Assembly (NCBI GenBank): GCA_019359395.1
Contig: JAHHHK010000001.1
Location: forward strand, 124,001 to 188,000
Source of the DNA: Komarekiella atlantica HA4396-MV6
GTDB taxonomy: Bacteria; Cyanobacteriota; Cyanobacteriia; Cyanobacteriales; Nostocaceae
Reading direction: 5' to 3'
Length of the DNA: 64,000 nt
Shown here: piece after piece, positions 10,533 through 18,989 of the stretch
Position numbering within the stretch: the first letter of the stretch is position 1
How the letters are laid out: the number at the start of each line of letters is the position of its first letter
Translations under genes and position numbers: made by a program
Notes under the pieces: generated by a model
What the model was told of the DNA's origin: nothing
The model's database searches: none
Seen by the model: only the letters and a program-made list of their open reading frames with translations

Positions 10533-11399
10533 TCAAATCGTGCCTTTGAATAAACCTTTGGGACGAATGAGCAGCACCAAAATCATAATTAACAGTGCGA
10601 CACCTTGTTTATACTGAGAACCCAGCCAAGGGGTGCTAATTTCCTGAACAATGCCAATGATAAAAGCTGCGGCGATCGCACCGTAGGGGTTGCCAATCCC
10701 TCCTAAAATCACGGAGGCAAATAATGGTAAAATTAAGAACCACCCCATGTTTGGACGAACAGCTGTAATTAACCCATACATACTGCCCCCCAAGGATGTG
10801 AGAGTGCCAGCAATTAGCCAAGTCCACAGAATCACTCTGTCAACATTAATACCAGAAACCCTGGCTAAATCCAAATCGTCAGCAACAGCTCGCATCGCCT
10901 TACCAATTTTGGTATTTTGCAAAAGGTAGTGCAGCGCCAAAATTGCTAACACCGCTAAACCCAATACCAATAATTGATTTTGTGGTACTTTTAAGCCCAA
11001 GATATCTAGAGCAGTAGTTACAGGTACATCGTAATTTTGGTTTCTACCGCCCCAAATAAAAATAATTCCATTGCGAATAAATAAAGCCAGTCCTATGGAA
11101 ATAATAATCAGCGTAGTGGAAGTAGCACGGATAGAGCGCATTCTTGACCATAGTAACTTTTCGGATAAAAGCATCGCCGCTACTGTTCCTGTAGCCGCCA
11201 GTATCATCGACAGCCAAATATTGACTCCAAAGGTATTCACCAGCCAAGTAAGATAGGCTCCTAAAGTCAGAAAGTCACCATGAGCAAAGTTAGATAACCG
11301 CAAAATCCCATAAGTAAGCGTCAATCCGACTGCTGCTAGAGCAATAATGCTTCCCACAGCAATTCCGTTGACGATCAGTTGAGCGAATTGTGTATCCAT
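10533..11399 (-). CDS. livH: Branched-chain/neutral amino acid ABC transporter permease, LivH type
   Basis: The 288-residue protein has about eight hydrophobic helices and the LivH signatures GLTLTYGILRLSNFAHGDFLTLGAYL near the N-terminus and GMRAV-like KAMRAVADDLDLARVSGIN in the cytoplasmic loop. The coupling segment is followed by GGSMYGL and SVILGGIGNPYGA. Family members form the inner-membrane channel with a LivM-type partner, two ATPases and a periplasmic binding protein. None of these partners is adjacent here. In Anabaena, scattered genes encode the neutral amino acid system Nat, and this protein is most like its LivH-type permease (NatD); that identity is an inference. Confidence 0.9.
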   Translation of the reverse strand: MDTQFAQLIVNGIAVGSIIALAAVGLTLTYGILRLSNFAHGDFLTLGAYLTWLVNTFGVNIWLSMILAATGTVAAMLLSEKLLWSRMRSIRATSTTLIIISIGLALFIRNGIIFIWGGRNQNYDVPVTTALDILGLKVPQNQLLVLGLAVLAILALHYLLQNTKIGKAMRAVADDLDLARVSGINVDRVILWTWLIAGTLTSLGGSMYGLITAVRPNMGWFLILPLFASVILGGIGNPYGAIAAAFIIGIVQEISTPWLGSQYKQGVALLIMILVLLIRPKGLFKGTI

Positions 11400-11570
11400 A
11401 GTTTTAAGTTGCTATCAAAAAATTTTAAATGAGTAATTTCATACAATAATTTTTGGACTGGCTGCTACATAAGTTATGGTTTATAAATATAAAAGAGTTG
11501 TCCGCTAATTTACATAGAATCCTGTTCGCATTTTTATGCGAAGCTAACTTGTTCACCGGTCTAGTTGACC

Positions 11571-13478
11571 ATGCAGCAGTATTCAAGCTTACCAGAACAG
11601 AACTCACAGATAGATGCAACGCCAACACTTTTGAAAACAATTCAGCAACTTCGTGCCGAGTTGTGGCTGGAGAGCAGCTTGAACCAGTTGCAAAGTCGCC
11701 TTAATGATTGCCTGCTTTCTGCGTGTATCACTGTCTCACACGCAAGAGCAGCAGAAACAGAAATTTTCCAAATCGTGGTTAACGAGCTAAACAGTGCTGT
11801 GGATACCAATAGAGTGGCGCTCACGCACTGTGCCGTAGGTATCGCTTTGTTTCAACCGCAAGAAACAGTTGGCACAGTTTGCTACATTTCTAGTTCCTCA
11901 TCCCCAGCTTCACAATCTCCACTCTTGGAAGTTACGCCCAAAAAACGCAAAAAACTGCGGTTAAAGTTGCAAGAGGTCATAGAACTCAAAGATTTGCAGC
12001 AGCTTGAAAATAAACAACCACCAAGTGCTTGGCGGTTAGTCGATACTTTTGGCGAGGTTATGGGCTGGCTAATTATCGCCACATCACCCCTCGTCGAGTC
12101 TGGTGACTCACTCATAGCATCACAAGCTCAACTCACCTCGCAATTGATGGCAAGGTCTGCCAAGCAATGTGCTACAGCTTTGACACAGCTTAGGCAAATA
12201 TTATCTTGGCAGCAAGGATACCAACAATTAGGTAGCTCTAATCAAGAACTGGAACGCACCAATCAACTCAAAAACCAGTTTTTGGCAAATACCAGTCACG
12301 AAATTCGCACACCGCTGAGTTCGATTATCGGGTTTACCCACCTACTCTTAGCTCAGGGCTACGATCCCACCAGAGAACGCCACCAAGAATATTTGACTAT
12401 TATTCAGTCAAGTGGTAGACACCTGCTAGCTCTAATTAATGATATTTTGGATCTCTCTAAAATTGAAGCAAACCAGCTAGAAGTGCAGTGGGAAACCGTG
12501 GATGTGCCAGTGTTGTGTAGCAATGTTTTGGCGTTGGTCAAAGAGAAAGCCGCTAATAAAGGTTTGCAACTACGCCTAGAGCTAGATCCTGATGTCACAA
12601 CTTTAGTAGCTGATCCCTTGCGACTCAAGCAAATGCTGTTGAATTTACTTTTCAACGCTCTCAAGTTTACCAGTAAGGGAAGTGTTGGCTTACAGGTCGC
12701 CCCCAAAGGTGCGTTTGTGCATTTTACAGTTTGGGATACTGGCATTGGCATCTCTCAAGCAGACCAAGCTCACCTGTTTCAACCTTATTTTCAAATTCTC
12801 AACGCTGTAGCTGACGGTATCGAAGGTACTGGATTGGGTTTAACAGTAACTCGGAAACTTGCGGAAATTCATGGTGGTTGCGTAGAAGTCGAATCTGAAG
12901 TGAATCAAGGCTCTCGTTTTACTCTTGTACTTCCCCTTAAGCCTGTGGGATTAAATGAGGGAGATGAGGGAGTAGGGGAAGCACGAAGAGAAGTTGCCAG
13001 GAGGGTTTCCCTCCAAGCAAACTTCGGGGGAGCAGAGGAAGCAGAGGAAGTAACATCTTTTTCATCTCTTATGCCCATCAACCTTAGCTCTAAGTTGGAG
13101 ATTTTGCTGGTGGAAGATGACTTACCTAACGCTGAGTTGATGCAAATTTATTTAAGTAAGTTGGGATATCAGGTGACTTGGGTAAAGACTGCTGCCGAAA
13201 TGTGGGAAGCTCTAACACAGTTAAACCCAGCAGTGATTCTAATGGATGTCTACCTGCCAGATGGAAATGGTCTTAAATTGGTGCAACAACTGCGAGAAAA
13301 TCCCCAGTATTGTAATATTCCAATAATTGCCCAAACAGCAATGGCGATGAAAGGCGATCGCGAAACCTGTCTAGCAGCCGGAGTCAATGAATATACTTCT
13401 AAACCGATTGATTTACCACTTTTAGTAAGTCTGATAGCTAAATATAGCAAACCATCAACTGCAACTGACAAGAGATGA
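11571..13478 (+). CDS. Hybrid sensor histidine kinase with C-terminal receiver
   Basis: Residues 1-200 form a degenerate GAF-like sensor region without membrane segments. HisKA follows with H243 in NTSHEIRTPLSS, then a HATPase with NLLFNALKFTS, DTGIGIS and GTGLGLTV. The receiver near 505-625 has acidic pair EDD, phospho-acceptor D559 (VILMDVYLPDG) and the KP lysine (TSKPID). The protein is cytoplasmic and should run His-to-Asp phosphorelay within one chain. The ATG at 11571 is chosen; a TTG two codons upstream is possible. The linker between ATPase and receiver (about 462-500) is unusual: it is encoded by a low-complexity purine tract that includes a dispersed palindromic repeat. Confidence 0.93.
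   Translation: MQQYSSLPEQNSQIDATPTLLKTIQQLRAELWLESSLNQLQSRLNDCLLSACITVSHARAAETEIFQIVVNELNSAVDTNRVALTHCAVGIALFQPQETVGTVCYISSSSSPASQSPLLEVTPKKRKKLRLKLQEVIELKDLQQLENKQPPSAWRLVDTFGEVMGWLIIATSPLVESGDSLIASQAQLTSQLMARSAKQCATALTQLRQILSWQQGYQQLGSSNQELERTNQLKNQFLANTSHEIRTPLSSIIGFTHLLLAQGYDPTRERHQEYLTIIQSSGRHLLALINDILDLSKIEANQLEVQWETVDVPVLCSNVLALVKEKAANKGLQLRLELDPDVTTLVADPLRLKQMLLNLLFNALKFTSKGSVGLQVAPKGAFVHFTVWDTGIGISQADQAHLFQPYFQILNAVADGIEGTGLGLTVTRKLAEIHGGCVEVESEVNQGSRFTLVLPLKPVGLNEGDEGVGEARREVARRVSLQANFGGAEEAEEVTSFSSLMPINLSSKLEILLVEDDLPNAELMQIYLSKLGYQVTWVKTAAEMWEALTQLNPAVILMDVYLPDGNGLKLVQQLRENPQYCNIPIIAQTAMAMKGDRETCLAAGVNEYTSKPIDLPLLVSLIAKYSKPSTATDKR
12991..13024. repeat. Dispersed palindromic repeat inserted in frame in a coding sequence
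   Basis: The core runs aagttgcc-agg-agggtttccct-cc-a-agcaaactt and is an imperfect palindrome centred on gggtttccc. Its plan matches the 45-bp intergenic insert at 39938-39982, which has aagtttgcg...gggtttccc...gcaaaactt. Here it is translated as EVARRVSLQANF within the linker of the hybrid histidine kinase. The flanks (12955-13060) are purine-rich gaggaagcagagg units that also look like intergenic repeat. Confidence 0.65.
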
Positions 13479-13580
13479 GCAAGTGGGAGAGTCGGGGAGC
13501 AGTGTTTCGACTACGCTCAACAACCGGAGTAGGGGACAAGGGAAAAATACTGACTCTTGACCCTTGTACAGACGCGATTA

Positions 13581-14815
13581 TGGAAGTTAAGGAATTATGT
13601 CGGTAATAACCCAACGTAGTGGAGGAGGTCTAAAGACCCTTGACGGAACTGTTCAAGGAAATCCCCCACTCTTTGTTTGAGCGTATTCCAATCATCGCTC
13701 AAACGATGTAAATGAATCACCTGTTGCCTTAACCACCGCCAAAGCTTTTCAATCGGGTTGAGCCAAGGGGCATAAGTGGGCAAGTTGAGTAGGGTAATTG
13801 GTAATGGGTCGCTTGGGCGTTCTGGCATCTTCAACTGAGACCAACTGTTGGGTAATTTGGGGGAATAAGCAAAGTCCTGGGCTTGCAACTGAGCCAGTAG
13901 GTTAGGGTGAAAATGCACTGGCCAGTTATCCTCTACGAGATAAATTTGTTCAACTGTTGGATAGTCCGCTCGAATCATGCCATAAAACTTGGACAGTACC
14001 GAGACACTGATTTGGGATCGCAACAAGTACGTCAGTTGTCCGCTAACTGGATTGAGTGCGCCAACACCCCGATAGCAGGTGTCGCTTTTGTGAGAACGAC
14101 GGGCTAAGGGTTGAGAGGAACCAACTGCTTCCCAATCTGGCGCCAAACTCGGCTGGCGATAGAACCCAAACTCATCGAGATAGACCAGAACATAGCGTTG
14201 TGGGTCATACCAAGCTCGCAATAAGGCTAATTCAATTTGACTGCACTTGTCCTCATAAAAACGGTCTGGGCTATGCACATAGTCTCGCCCTCGCTTATAA
14301 CTGATACCCAAACGTTCCAGTAGTTGTGATCAGCCCGCTTTGGTTGTAACTCGTAGCCACGGACTGCAATGAGCGATCGCTTGCAAACTCCACCGACTTT
14401 GAGCATATCCCAACACTTGTGGGTCACGCCGAACCACAGATATGAGTTTTGCTTTAGCTGTAGTGCTATCCTCACACTGAGGGAAAAAAAGCGGGCTTGC
14501 GTCCTCGTCCTGAGCGAATTTTTAATCCAGCTATCCCTTCGCGCTGATAGCGTTTCACCCATCCATATATTGTATCGGGGTCACGAGGTTTCAGTAAGCC
14601 TGTGGTAGCAACTTCCAATCCAGATTGTCCGGCTGCTATTTTCAGTAAACCTGCCGCACGTTCTCGAATGTAAGGACGGGAATCACGATCTCGCAGAAAC
14701 TCTAATTCATCTTTTTGCTCAGCCTTGAGAGCCAAGCTGATGGGTTTTCGACTCATGCTAGGAAACCTGCTGATCTCTCCTCTTTTAAATTACCGAATTA
14801 TTTTCTTTACTTCCA
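13581..14815 (-). mobile_element. IS630-type insertion sequence, 1235 bp, inactive
   Basis: The element begins tggaagttaagg and ends as the imperfect complement of that (ctttacttcca). Matching positions include tggaagt and the inner tcggtaat. It is flanked on both sides by TA, the target typical of IS630/Tc1 elements. The outer flanks join to gacgcgat-TA-atcgcgtc, which is the same palindrome found intact at 14847-14864. The insertion is therefore exactly at the centre of a dispersed palindromic repeat. The transposase inside is disrupted. Confidence 0.88.
13595..14756 (-). pseudogene. IS630-family transposase, disrupted by a frameshift and a stop
   Basis: Three overlapping reading frames reassemble into one transposase. 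The N-terminal part (14756-14472) is a helix-turn-helix domain (MSRKPISLALKAEQ...GRGRKPAFF). In a run of seven A/T at 14484-14490 the frame shifts; one base fewer restores PQCEDSTTAKAKL. The frame then continues to an in-frame TGA at 14330-14332. After this comes a DDE domain from about 14311 with YLDEFGFYRQP, LVEDNWPVH and LPTYAPWLNPIEKLWRWLRQ. The homopolymer shift could be translational slippage, but the extra stop argues for a dead copy. Confidence 0.88.
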
Positions 14816-14846
14816 TAATCGCGTCTCTACTCTTGACCCTTTTACA

Positions 14847-14864
14847 GACGCGATTAATCGCGTC
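14847..14864. repeat. Intact 18-bp palindrome, dispersed repeat
   Basis: The sequence is gacgcgattaatcgcgtc, a perfect palindrome set within tacag...tctctact. Related copies are at 25049-25066, at 33755-33772 and, split by the IS element, at 13571-13580 plus 14816-14825. Each sits in similar ttgacccttgtacag... context, which indicates a mobile or amplified intergenic repeat. Confidence 0.8.
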
Positions 14865-14966
14865 TCTACTTCTTGACTTTTGAACCTTGACCCTTAACTC
14901 CTATATCCTGACTGCTGACTACAATAGTATTGATTGGGTGCTATAAGGTTTTAGCAGGATGGGGAA

Positions 14967-15797
14967 ATGATGCTGACAGAAAAGTTGGAGCAACTAAAAG
15001 CTTTATTTTTAGAAATGGAGCAGGCATTGATTGCTTACTCTGGAGGTGTTGATAGTACTTTGGTTGCTAAGATTGCTTATGATGTGTTGGGCGATCGCGC
15101 TTTGGCTGTTACAGCTGTCTCTCCTTCGCTGTTACCCGAAGAGTTGGAAGATGCCAAAATTCAAGCTGCAACGATAGGGATTCCTCATAAAGTCGTCCAG
15201 ACTCACGAGATGGAAAATCCTAATTACACATCTAACCCAGTCAACCGCTGTTATTTTTGCAAAAGTGAATTGCACGATACTCTCAAACCTTTAGCTTGGG
15301 AATTGGGTTATCCCTATGTGGTGGATGGGGTTAACGCTAACGATTTGCATGATTATCGCCCAGGAATTCAGGCGGCTAAGGAAAGAGGTGCGCGATCGCC
15401 TCTAGCAGAAGTAGGTGTTACTAAAGCAGAAGTTCGTCAACTTTCGCAACAACTCGGTTTACCTTGGTGGGATAAACCTGCTCAACCTTGTCTGAGTTCT
15501 CGCTTTCCTTACGGGGAAGAGATTACTGTAGCCAAATTACAACGAGTTGGTAGGGCAGAAATTTTCTTACGAAAACTGGGTTGGCAAAATTTGCGTGTGC
15601 GTTCAGAAGGCGATACAGCACGCATTGAATTGTCACCAGAACAAATCAAAGAGTTTGTGTTGACTACGGATTTACAAACATTAGTTTCCACTTTTCAAGC
15701 TTTTGGATTTGTCTATGTAACCCTAGATTTAGAGGGTTATCGTAGCGGTAAGTTAAATCAGGTTTTAAATCGGGAAGCCTTGGGCGTTAAACTATAG
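14967..15797 (+). CDS. larE: LarE-like ATP-dependent sacrificial sulfur transferase
   Basis: LarE proteins adenylate a pyridinium carboxylate and transfer sulfur from their own cysteine during synthesis of the nickel-pincer cofactor of lactate racemase. The 276 residues begin with a PP-loop ATP pyrophosphatase motif, AYSGGVDST (residues 23-31). The cluster NRCYFCKSELH lies near residue 91. C175 in PAQPCLSSRFPYG corresponds to the sacrificial cysteine region of characterised LarE. No larB, larC or larA is nearby, so the physiological target here is open. Two in-frame ATG codons are adjacent; the first, at 14967, follows a ggatggggaa purine stretch. Confidence 0.92.
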   Translation: MMLTEKLEQLKALFLEMEQALIAYSGGVDSTLVAKIAYDVLGDRALAVTAVSPSLLPEELEDAKIQAATIGIPHKVVQTHEMENPNYTSNPVNRCYFCKSELHDTLKPLAWELGYPYVVDGVNANDLHDYRPGIQAAKERGARSPLAEVGVTKAEVRQLSQQLGLPWWDKPAQPCLSSRFPYGEEITVAKLQRVGRAEIFLRKLGWQNLRVRSEGDTARIELSPEQIKEFVLTTDLQTLVSTFQAFGFVYVTLDLEGYRSGKLNQVLNREALGVKL

Positions 15798-15831
15798 CTT
15801 GCGATCGCCAACCAAAGCTTCTGGCGATTGC

Positions 15832-16884
15832 TCAGTTCTCACGCTGAGTCAGCCTGAATTCTATCTGCTGTAGTACTGAGCGCCACACATCATATCCCTC
15901 TTGAGATAGATGCAATCCATCTGTGGTCAACTCTGGACGCAGATTACCTTGAATATCCGTAAACCAACCATAAATATTTAGATAATTAGCTCCTTGTTGT
16001 TTAGCGATTAGCGCAAGTTGTTCGTTGATTTGACGAATGCGGCTATTAGAAATTGTTGATAGGCGAGTCGGTAAAATTGATTGGACAATTATCTGAGCTT
16101 TTGGATGATTCTGCCGTAAGATGCGGATAATCCGGCGGTGATTACGTAAAATGGCTTGATCATTAACGCCTTTGCGTAAGTCATTAATTCCAGCCATGAC
16201 GTAAATTACATTCGGTCGTGTTGCCGAAAATGCCCCCAGTCTCTTTAAAATGCCACTAGAAGTATCTCCAGATATGCCCTGATTTAGCCACAATTTGCCA
16301 GTAGGCAGTTTTTCTAAGGGAAACCACATGCTTAAAGAATCACCAACCAAAATACTCAGATGATTCGCACCTTGACCTTGGGCGATCGCTTTGGCTTCCA
16401 AAGCTAATAATCTTTTCCAGTCCTCATAAGTCAGTTGGTGGTTTTTGGCGGACTCCCATAATGACTGCAAGCTATCATCATCTGCACGTTTGTAAATCTG
16501 ACCTGTTTTTAGAGCCGCTAATCTTTGGTGGTAAAGTTGACTTCCAGACAAAAATGTGCTGTTAGCTGCTGAAAAATTCGGATTAAGTGATGGCTCCGTC
16601 TGATTACTGAATTCTGGAGAGGAGATATCAACACTGGGGGGGATTTTCTCACCTACTGTTGGCTGTACGTGCTCTAGTGGTTGTAAAGCCTGGTTACTCA
16701 ATTCTGGAGAAAAGAGGTTAACGCTAGGGATGACTTTCTCATTTACTGTTGGCTGCGAACCCTGTTTTAAGTCCCACAGGAATCTAGAATTGCTTGGCAG
16801 GATCATCGATAACTGTGGAAGAGTCGACGCTGGTATTGCCAATCCTGTTAACAAGCCTGCTGCCAACAGATAAGGTTCCCTCAT
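15832..16884 (-). CDS. Exported SGNH/GDSL hydrolase with duplicated linker
   Basis: The N-terminus (MREPYLLAAGLLTGLAIPAS) looks like a signal peptide or anchor. Residues 40-100 are a low-complexity linker with an internal duplication: QPTVNEKVIPSVNLFSPEL recurs as QPTVGEKIPPSVDISSPEF about 30 residues later. The C-terminal 200 residues hold an SGNH hydrolase with GDSLSMW (nucleophile serine), GISGDTSSG, MAGINDLRKG (block III N) and DGLHLSQEGY (block V Asp-His). Such enzymes remove acyl groups from lipids or polysaccharides, and the signal suggests a periplasmic or envelope site. The substrate is not predictable. Confidence 0.88.
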   Translation of the reverse strand: MREPYLLAAGLLTGLAIPASTLPQLSMILPSNSRFLWDLKQGSQPTVNEKVIPSVNLFSPELSNQALQPLEHVQPTVGEKIPPSVDISSPEFSNQTEPSLNPNFSAANSTFLSGSQLYHQRLAALKTGQIYKRADDDSLQSLWESAKNHQLTYEDWKRLLALEAKAIAQGQGANHLSILVGDSLSMWFPLEKLPTGKLWLNQGISGDTSSGILKRLGAFSATRPNVIYVMAGINDLRKGVNDQAILRNHRRIIRILRQNHPKAQIIVQSILPTRLSTISNSRIRQINEQLALIAKQQGANYLNIYGWFTDIQGNLRPELTTDGLHLSQEGYDVWRSVLQQIEFRLTQREN

Positions 16885-17332
16885 CCTTCTACCTCTTTGC
16901 TACTCACTGTTTTTCCCTATGACAACATTTACTGGCTGGATTCAGGAAAATTTTACTTCGGTTAGATTATTATTCTTATTTACCCTGTGTAGTTCTGTAA
17001 AGTGGGTTAACGGGATTATATTGGACAATTTACAATCTCTTCAAAGCAAATTTTTCTTGGTATTAAATTACAGTCTTCAACATTACTCTTACTGCTTGTT
17101 GTGTCACAAATTTTGCTAGTAGGGCAGAATTGGCGATTTGTGCGTAATTTTTGATTATCTAACGGCAGATGTTTTTGCCTTTGATGTTGGTAATATGGTA
17201 AATGTTTACCTGATTTTAGGCTTTCTAAAATCAGGTAGCTATGTGATCGCCTTGAGATTGATAGACCAGGGGCGATCGCTTTTTAATATTCTCATATAAA
17301 ATTAAACGATGCGATCGCATCAACAGTCAAGT
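16885..17332. other. Intergenic region with a 13-bp perfect hairpin
   Basis: No convincing gene is present. The clearest structure is at 17207-17237, where arms tacctgattttag and ctaaaatcaggta enclose a 5-base loop. It lacks a downstream T-run and lies about 100 bp before the XRE gene, so it may be an operator or RNA structure. Two HIP1-type GCGATCGC sites follow. Confidence 0.55.
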
Positions 17333-17545
17333 ATGGGATTAGTCAGATTAAAGATTAGAGAACTGGCACAAGAAAAAGGTTGGACGTTGAAAGAGGTTTC
17401 TGACCGTTCTGGAGTAATTTACAGCACAGTTAGAAGTTATGCTCGTCGTTCTGGAATGACAACAGTTGATTTTACTGCTATCCATAAATTAGCTCGTACC
17501 TTTGATGTGATGATTGAAGACTTAGTAGAAATTCTAGAGGAATAA
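17333..17545 (+). CDS. Small XRE/Cro-type helix-turn-helix regulator
   Basis: The product is about 70 residues and almost entirely one Cro/CI-type DNA-binding domain. It contains IRELAQEKGWTLKEVSDRSGVIYSTVRSYAR (helices 2-3) followed by IHKLARTFDVMIEDLVEIL. An upstream ATG at 17309 would add eight residues partly encoded by a HIP1 site, so I prefer the ATG at 17333, which begins MGLVRLKIRELA. Single-domain regulators of this size often control a neighbouring plasmid-like, toxin-antitoxin or restriction gene. Here the neighbours are a 70-residue unknown and a DNA methylase. Confidence 0.85.
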   Translation: MGLVRLKIRELAQEKGWTLKEVSDRSGVIYSTVRSYARRSGMTTVDFTAIHKLARTFDVMIEDLVEILEE

Positions 17546-17690
17546 ACTAAAAGCTACTATTGAGGGTGTTGATATAATACGATGCTATGTCATAAATACG
17601 CAAGCATTATGTATTTAAACACATTTAAATTAAGTTTTAAATATATAGAACAAGTTTATGGGAAATGCTAATATTTAGGCTAAGTCATTA

Positions 17691-17903
17691 GTGTTTCCCT
17701 ATTATTCTGTGGCTAGAGCTAGTACAGCGATCGGTGTTAGTCCAATTATTAAGGAGATTGTGCAAAAACAGGCACATTCAACACGTTTAACCTTAAAAGA
17801 GGTTATTCTCATGGGTATGTTAGCGATTGACAAGATGGATGATCAAAGTCGTCAAGAGCTAGCGGATCAAGTTCATCAAATGCAGGTAAATCGAGAGATT
17901 TAA
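17691..17903 (+). CDS. Small conserved-looking protein of unknown function
   Basis: The 70-residue ORF starts with GTG (MFPYYSVARASTAIGVSP). It continues with an amphipathic helical region (IIKEIVQKQAHSTRLTLKEVILMGMLAIDKMDDQSRQEL). No family is recognised. The alternating charged and hydrophobic pattern is protein-like and the composition matches real genes. It lies 145 bp after the XRE regulator and ends at a hairpin shared with the convergent DNA methylase. It could be an antitoxin-like or accessory regulator, but nothing in the sequence proves this. Confidence 0.55.
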   Translation: MFPYYSVARASTAIGVSPIIKEIVQKQAHSTRLTLKEVILMGMLAIDKMDDQSRQELADQVHQMQVNREI

Positions 17904-17910
17904 GTGATTT

Positions 17911-17953
17911 GTCATTAGTCATTTGTTCTTTATTCTTACTAATGACTAATGAC
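17911..17953. terminator. Bidirectional hairpin between convergent genes
   Basis: Perfect 13-bp arms gtcattagtcatt and aatgactaatgac surround a T-rich loop of 17 nt. The element overlaps the end of the minus-strand methylase gene and follows the plus-strand small ORF by 8 bp. The tcattagtcatt unit is also a common cyanobacterial dispersed repeat type. Confidence 0.6.
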
Positions 17954-18848
17954 TAAATCGATAGCGGCTTCCGACAACATAATCCTGATTAATTTCAAAA
18001 GATAGCCATTGACGTTGCAAAGTTTCAGCGACAAATCCGGTTGTGTTTGAACCTGCAAATGGGTCTAAAACTATATCACCTTCATCAGTTAAGAATTTGA
18101 TGAAAAACTCGGCGAACCCTTGAGGAAAACGTGCTGGATGAGGCTTAACTCCTGCTGATTTACATTGACGTAAATAAGCACTATTTGATTCAGTATTGGC
18201 AATTTCTAGTAAATTTGGCGGAATTGCACCCTGGTTATCTTTTTGAAACTTATCAGAAATATCATGTCCGCTAGGACGTATTTTAGCTTTATAGCCATTT
18301 TTGAGTAATTGTTTCATACTTTGGCTATATGGCTTTAAAACTTTTCGATTGTCAGCTTTAGGATTTGGTGTTTTAGCCAACCACCAAACTATATTTACTG
18401 AATCTTTCACCCGAATTCGCCTGATTGTTACCCACTCAGCAGGGGTTGGTAGTCGAGCAGGATTGTAGTGGTAAAATTCTTGAGCAAGAGAAAAACCTAC
18501 TTCCTTGCATAATTTAACTAAAAGTTCGTATTGATAGATACTCCGCACAGGATTACCAGGAAGATAAGCACCACCTAAATCCAAAATGAATGAGCCATTA
18601 TCTGCCAATACTCTTTTAAATTCATAGGCAAAAGGTAGAAACCACTCGATATATTTTTCGGCGCTTTCGTTCCCGTATTCTTTTTTTCGAGTCAAAGCAA
18701 AAGGAGGCGAAGTCAGGATTAAATTAATACTATTATCAGCAATAAATTTAATAAGTTGAAGGCTATCACCTAAATATGCTGCTCCTTTTTGCTGGACATA
18801 ATAGGGATGAAAAATTTTTTCTTTGTGTTGCGTTATTGGTTCTTGCAA
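17946..18848 (-). CDS. Orphan DNA methyltransferase, beta class (probable N4-cytosine type)
   Basis: The 300-residue protein carries the catalytic motif TSPPF at residues 46-50 and the SAM-binding motif DPFAGSNTTG at 262-271. The order catalytic motif, target-recognition region, SAM motif defines the beta class. The S/T-P-P-F form is typical of N4-cytosine enzymes, although N6-adenine specificity is not excluded. No endonuclease gene is adjacent, so it is probably a solitary genome methylase like the Dmt enzymes known in Anabaena. It may be related to the cyanobacterial GGCC N4-cytosine enzymes; that is a guess from memory. Its position next to an XRE gene may reflect an old restriction-modification cassette. 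Confidence 0.88.
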   Translation of the reverse strand: MQEPITQHKEKIFHPYYVQQKGAAYLGDSLQLIKFIADNSINLILTSPPFALTRKKEYGNESAEKYIEWFLPFAYEFKRVLADNGSFILDLGGAYLPGNPVRSIYQYELLVKLCKEVGFSLAQEFYHYNPARLPTPAEWVTIRRIRVKDSVNIVWWLAKTPNPKADNRKVLKPYSQSMKQLLKNGYKAKIRPSGHDISDKFQKDNQGAIPPNLLEIANTESNSAYLRQCKSAGVKPHPARFPQGFAEFFIKFLTDEGDIVLDPFAGSNTTGFVAETLQRQWLSFEINQDYVVGSRYRFSH

Positions 18849-18989
18849 GAGCTATTAAATTACTTTAACTTTATAGTTATAACTTGTTTTGATATTATTC
18901 AGATATTAAATTTTAAAAATTATTATTTTAATGCAAATGAAAGCGCAAATTAATATAGAGAATGTATATTTATTTTACATAGCTCTATG

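Noticed and set aside
13595-14756. Programmed frameshift as the sole explanation of the split transposase
   Set aside because: Correcting the frame in the A/T run still leaves an in-frame TGA at 14330-14332, so slippage alone would not give full-length protein.
16919-17119. 66-codon ORF between the SGNH hydrolase and the XRE gene
   Set aside because: No ribosome-binding site, AT-rich composition giving a Phe/Leu/Cys-rich peptide, and no conserved motif seen.
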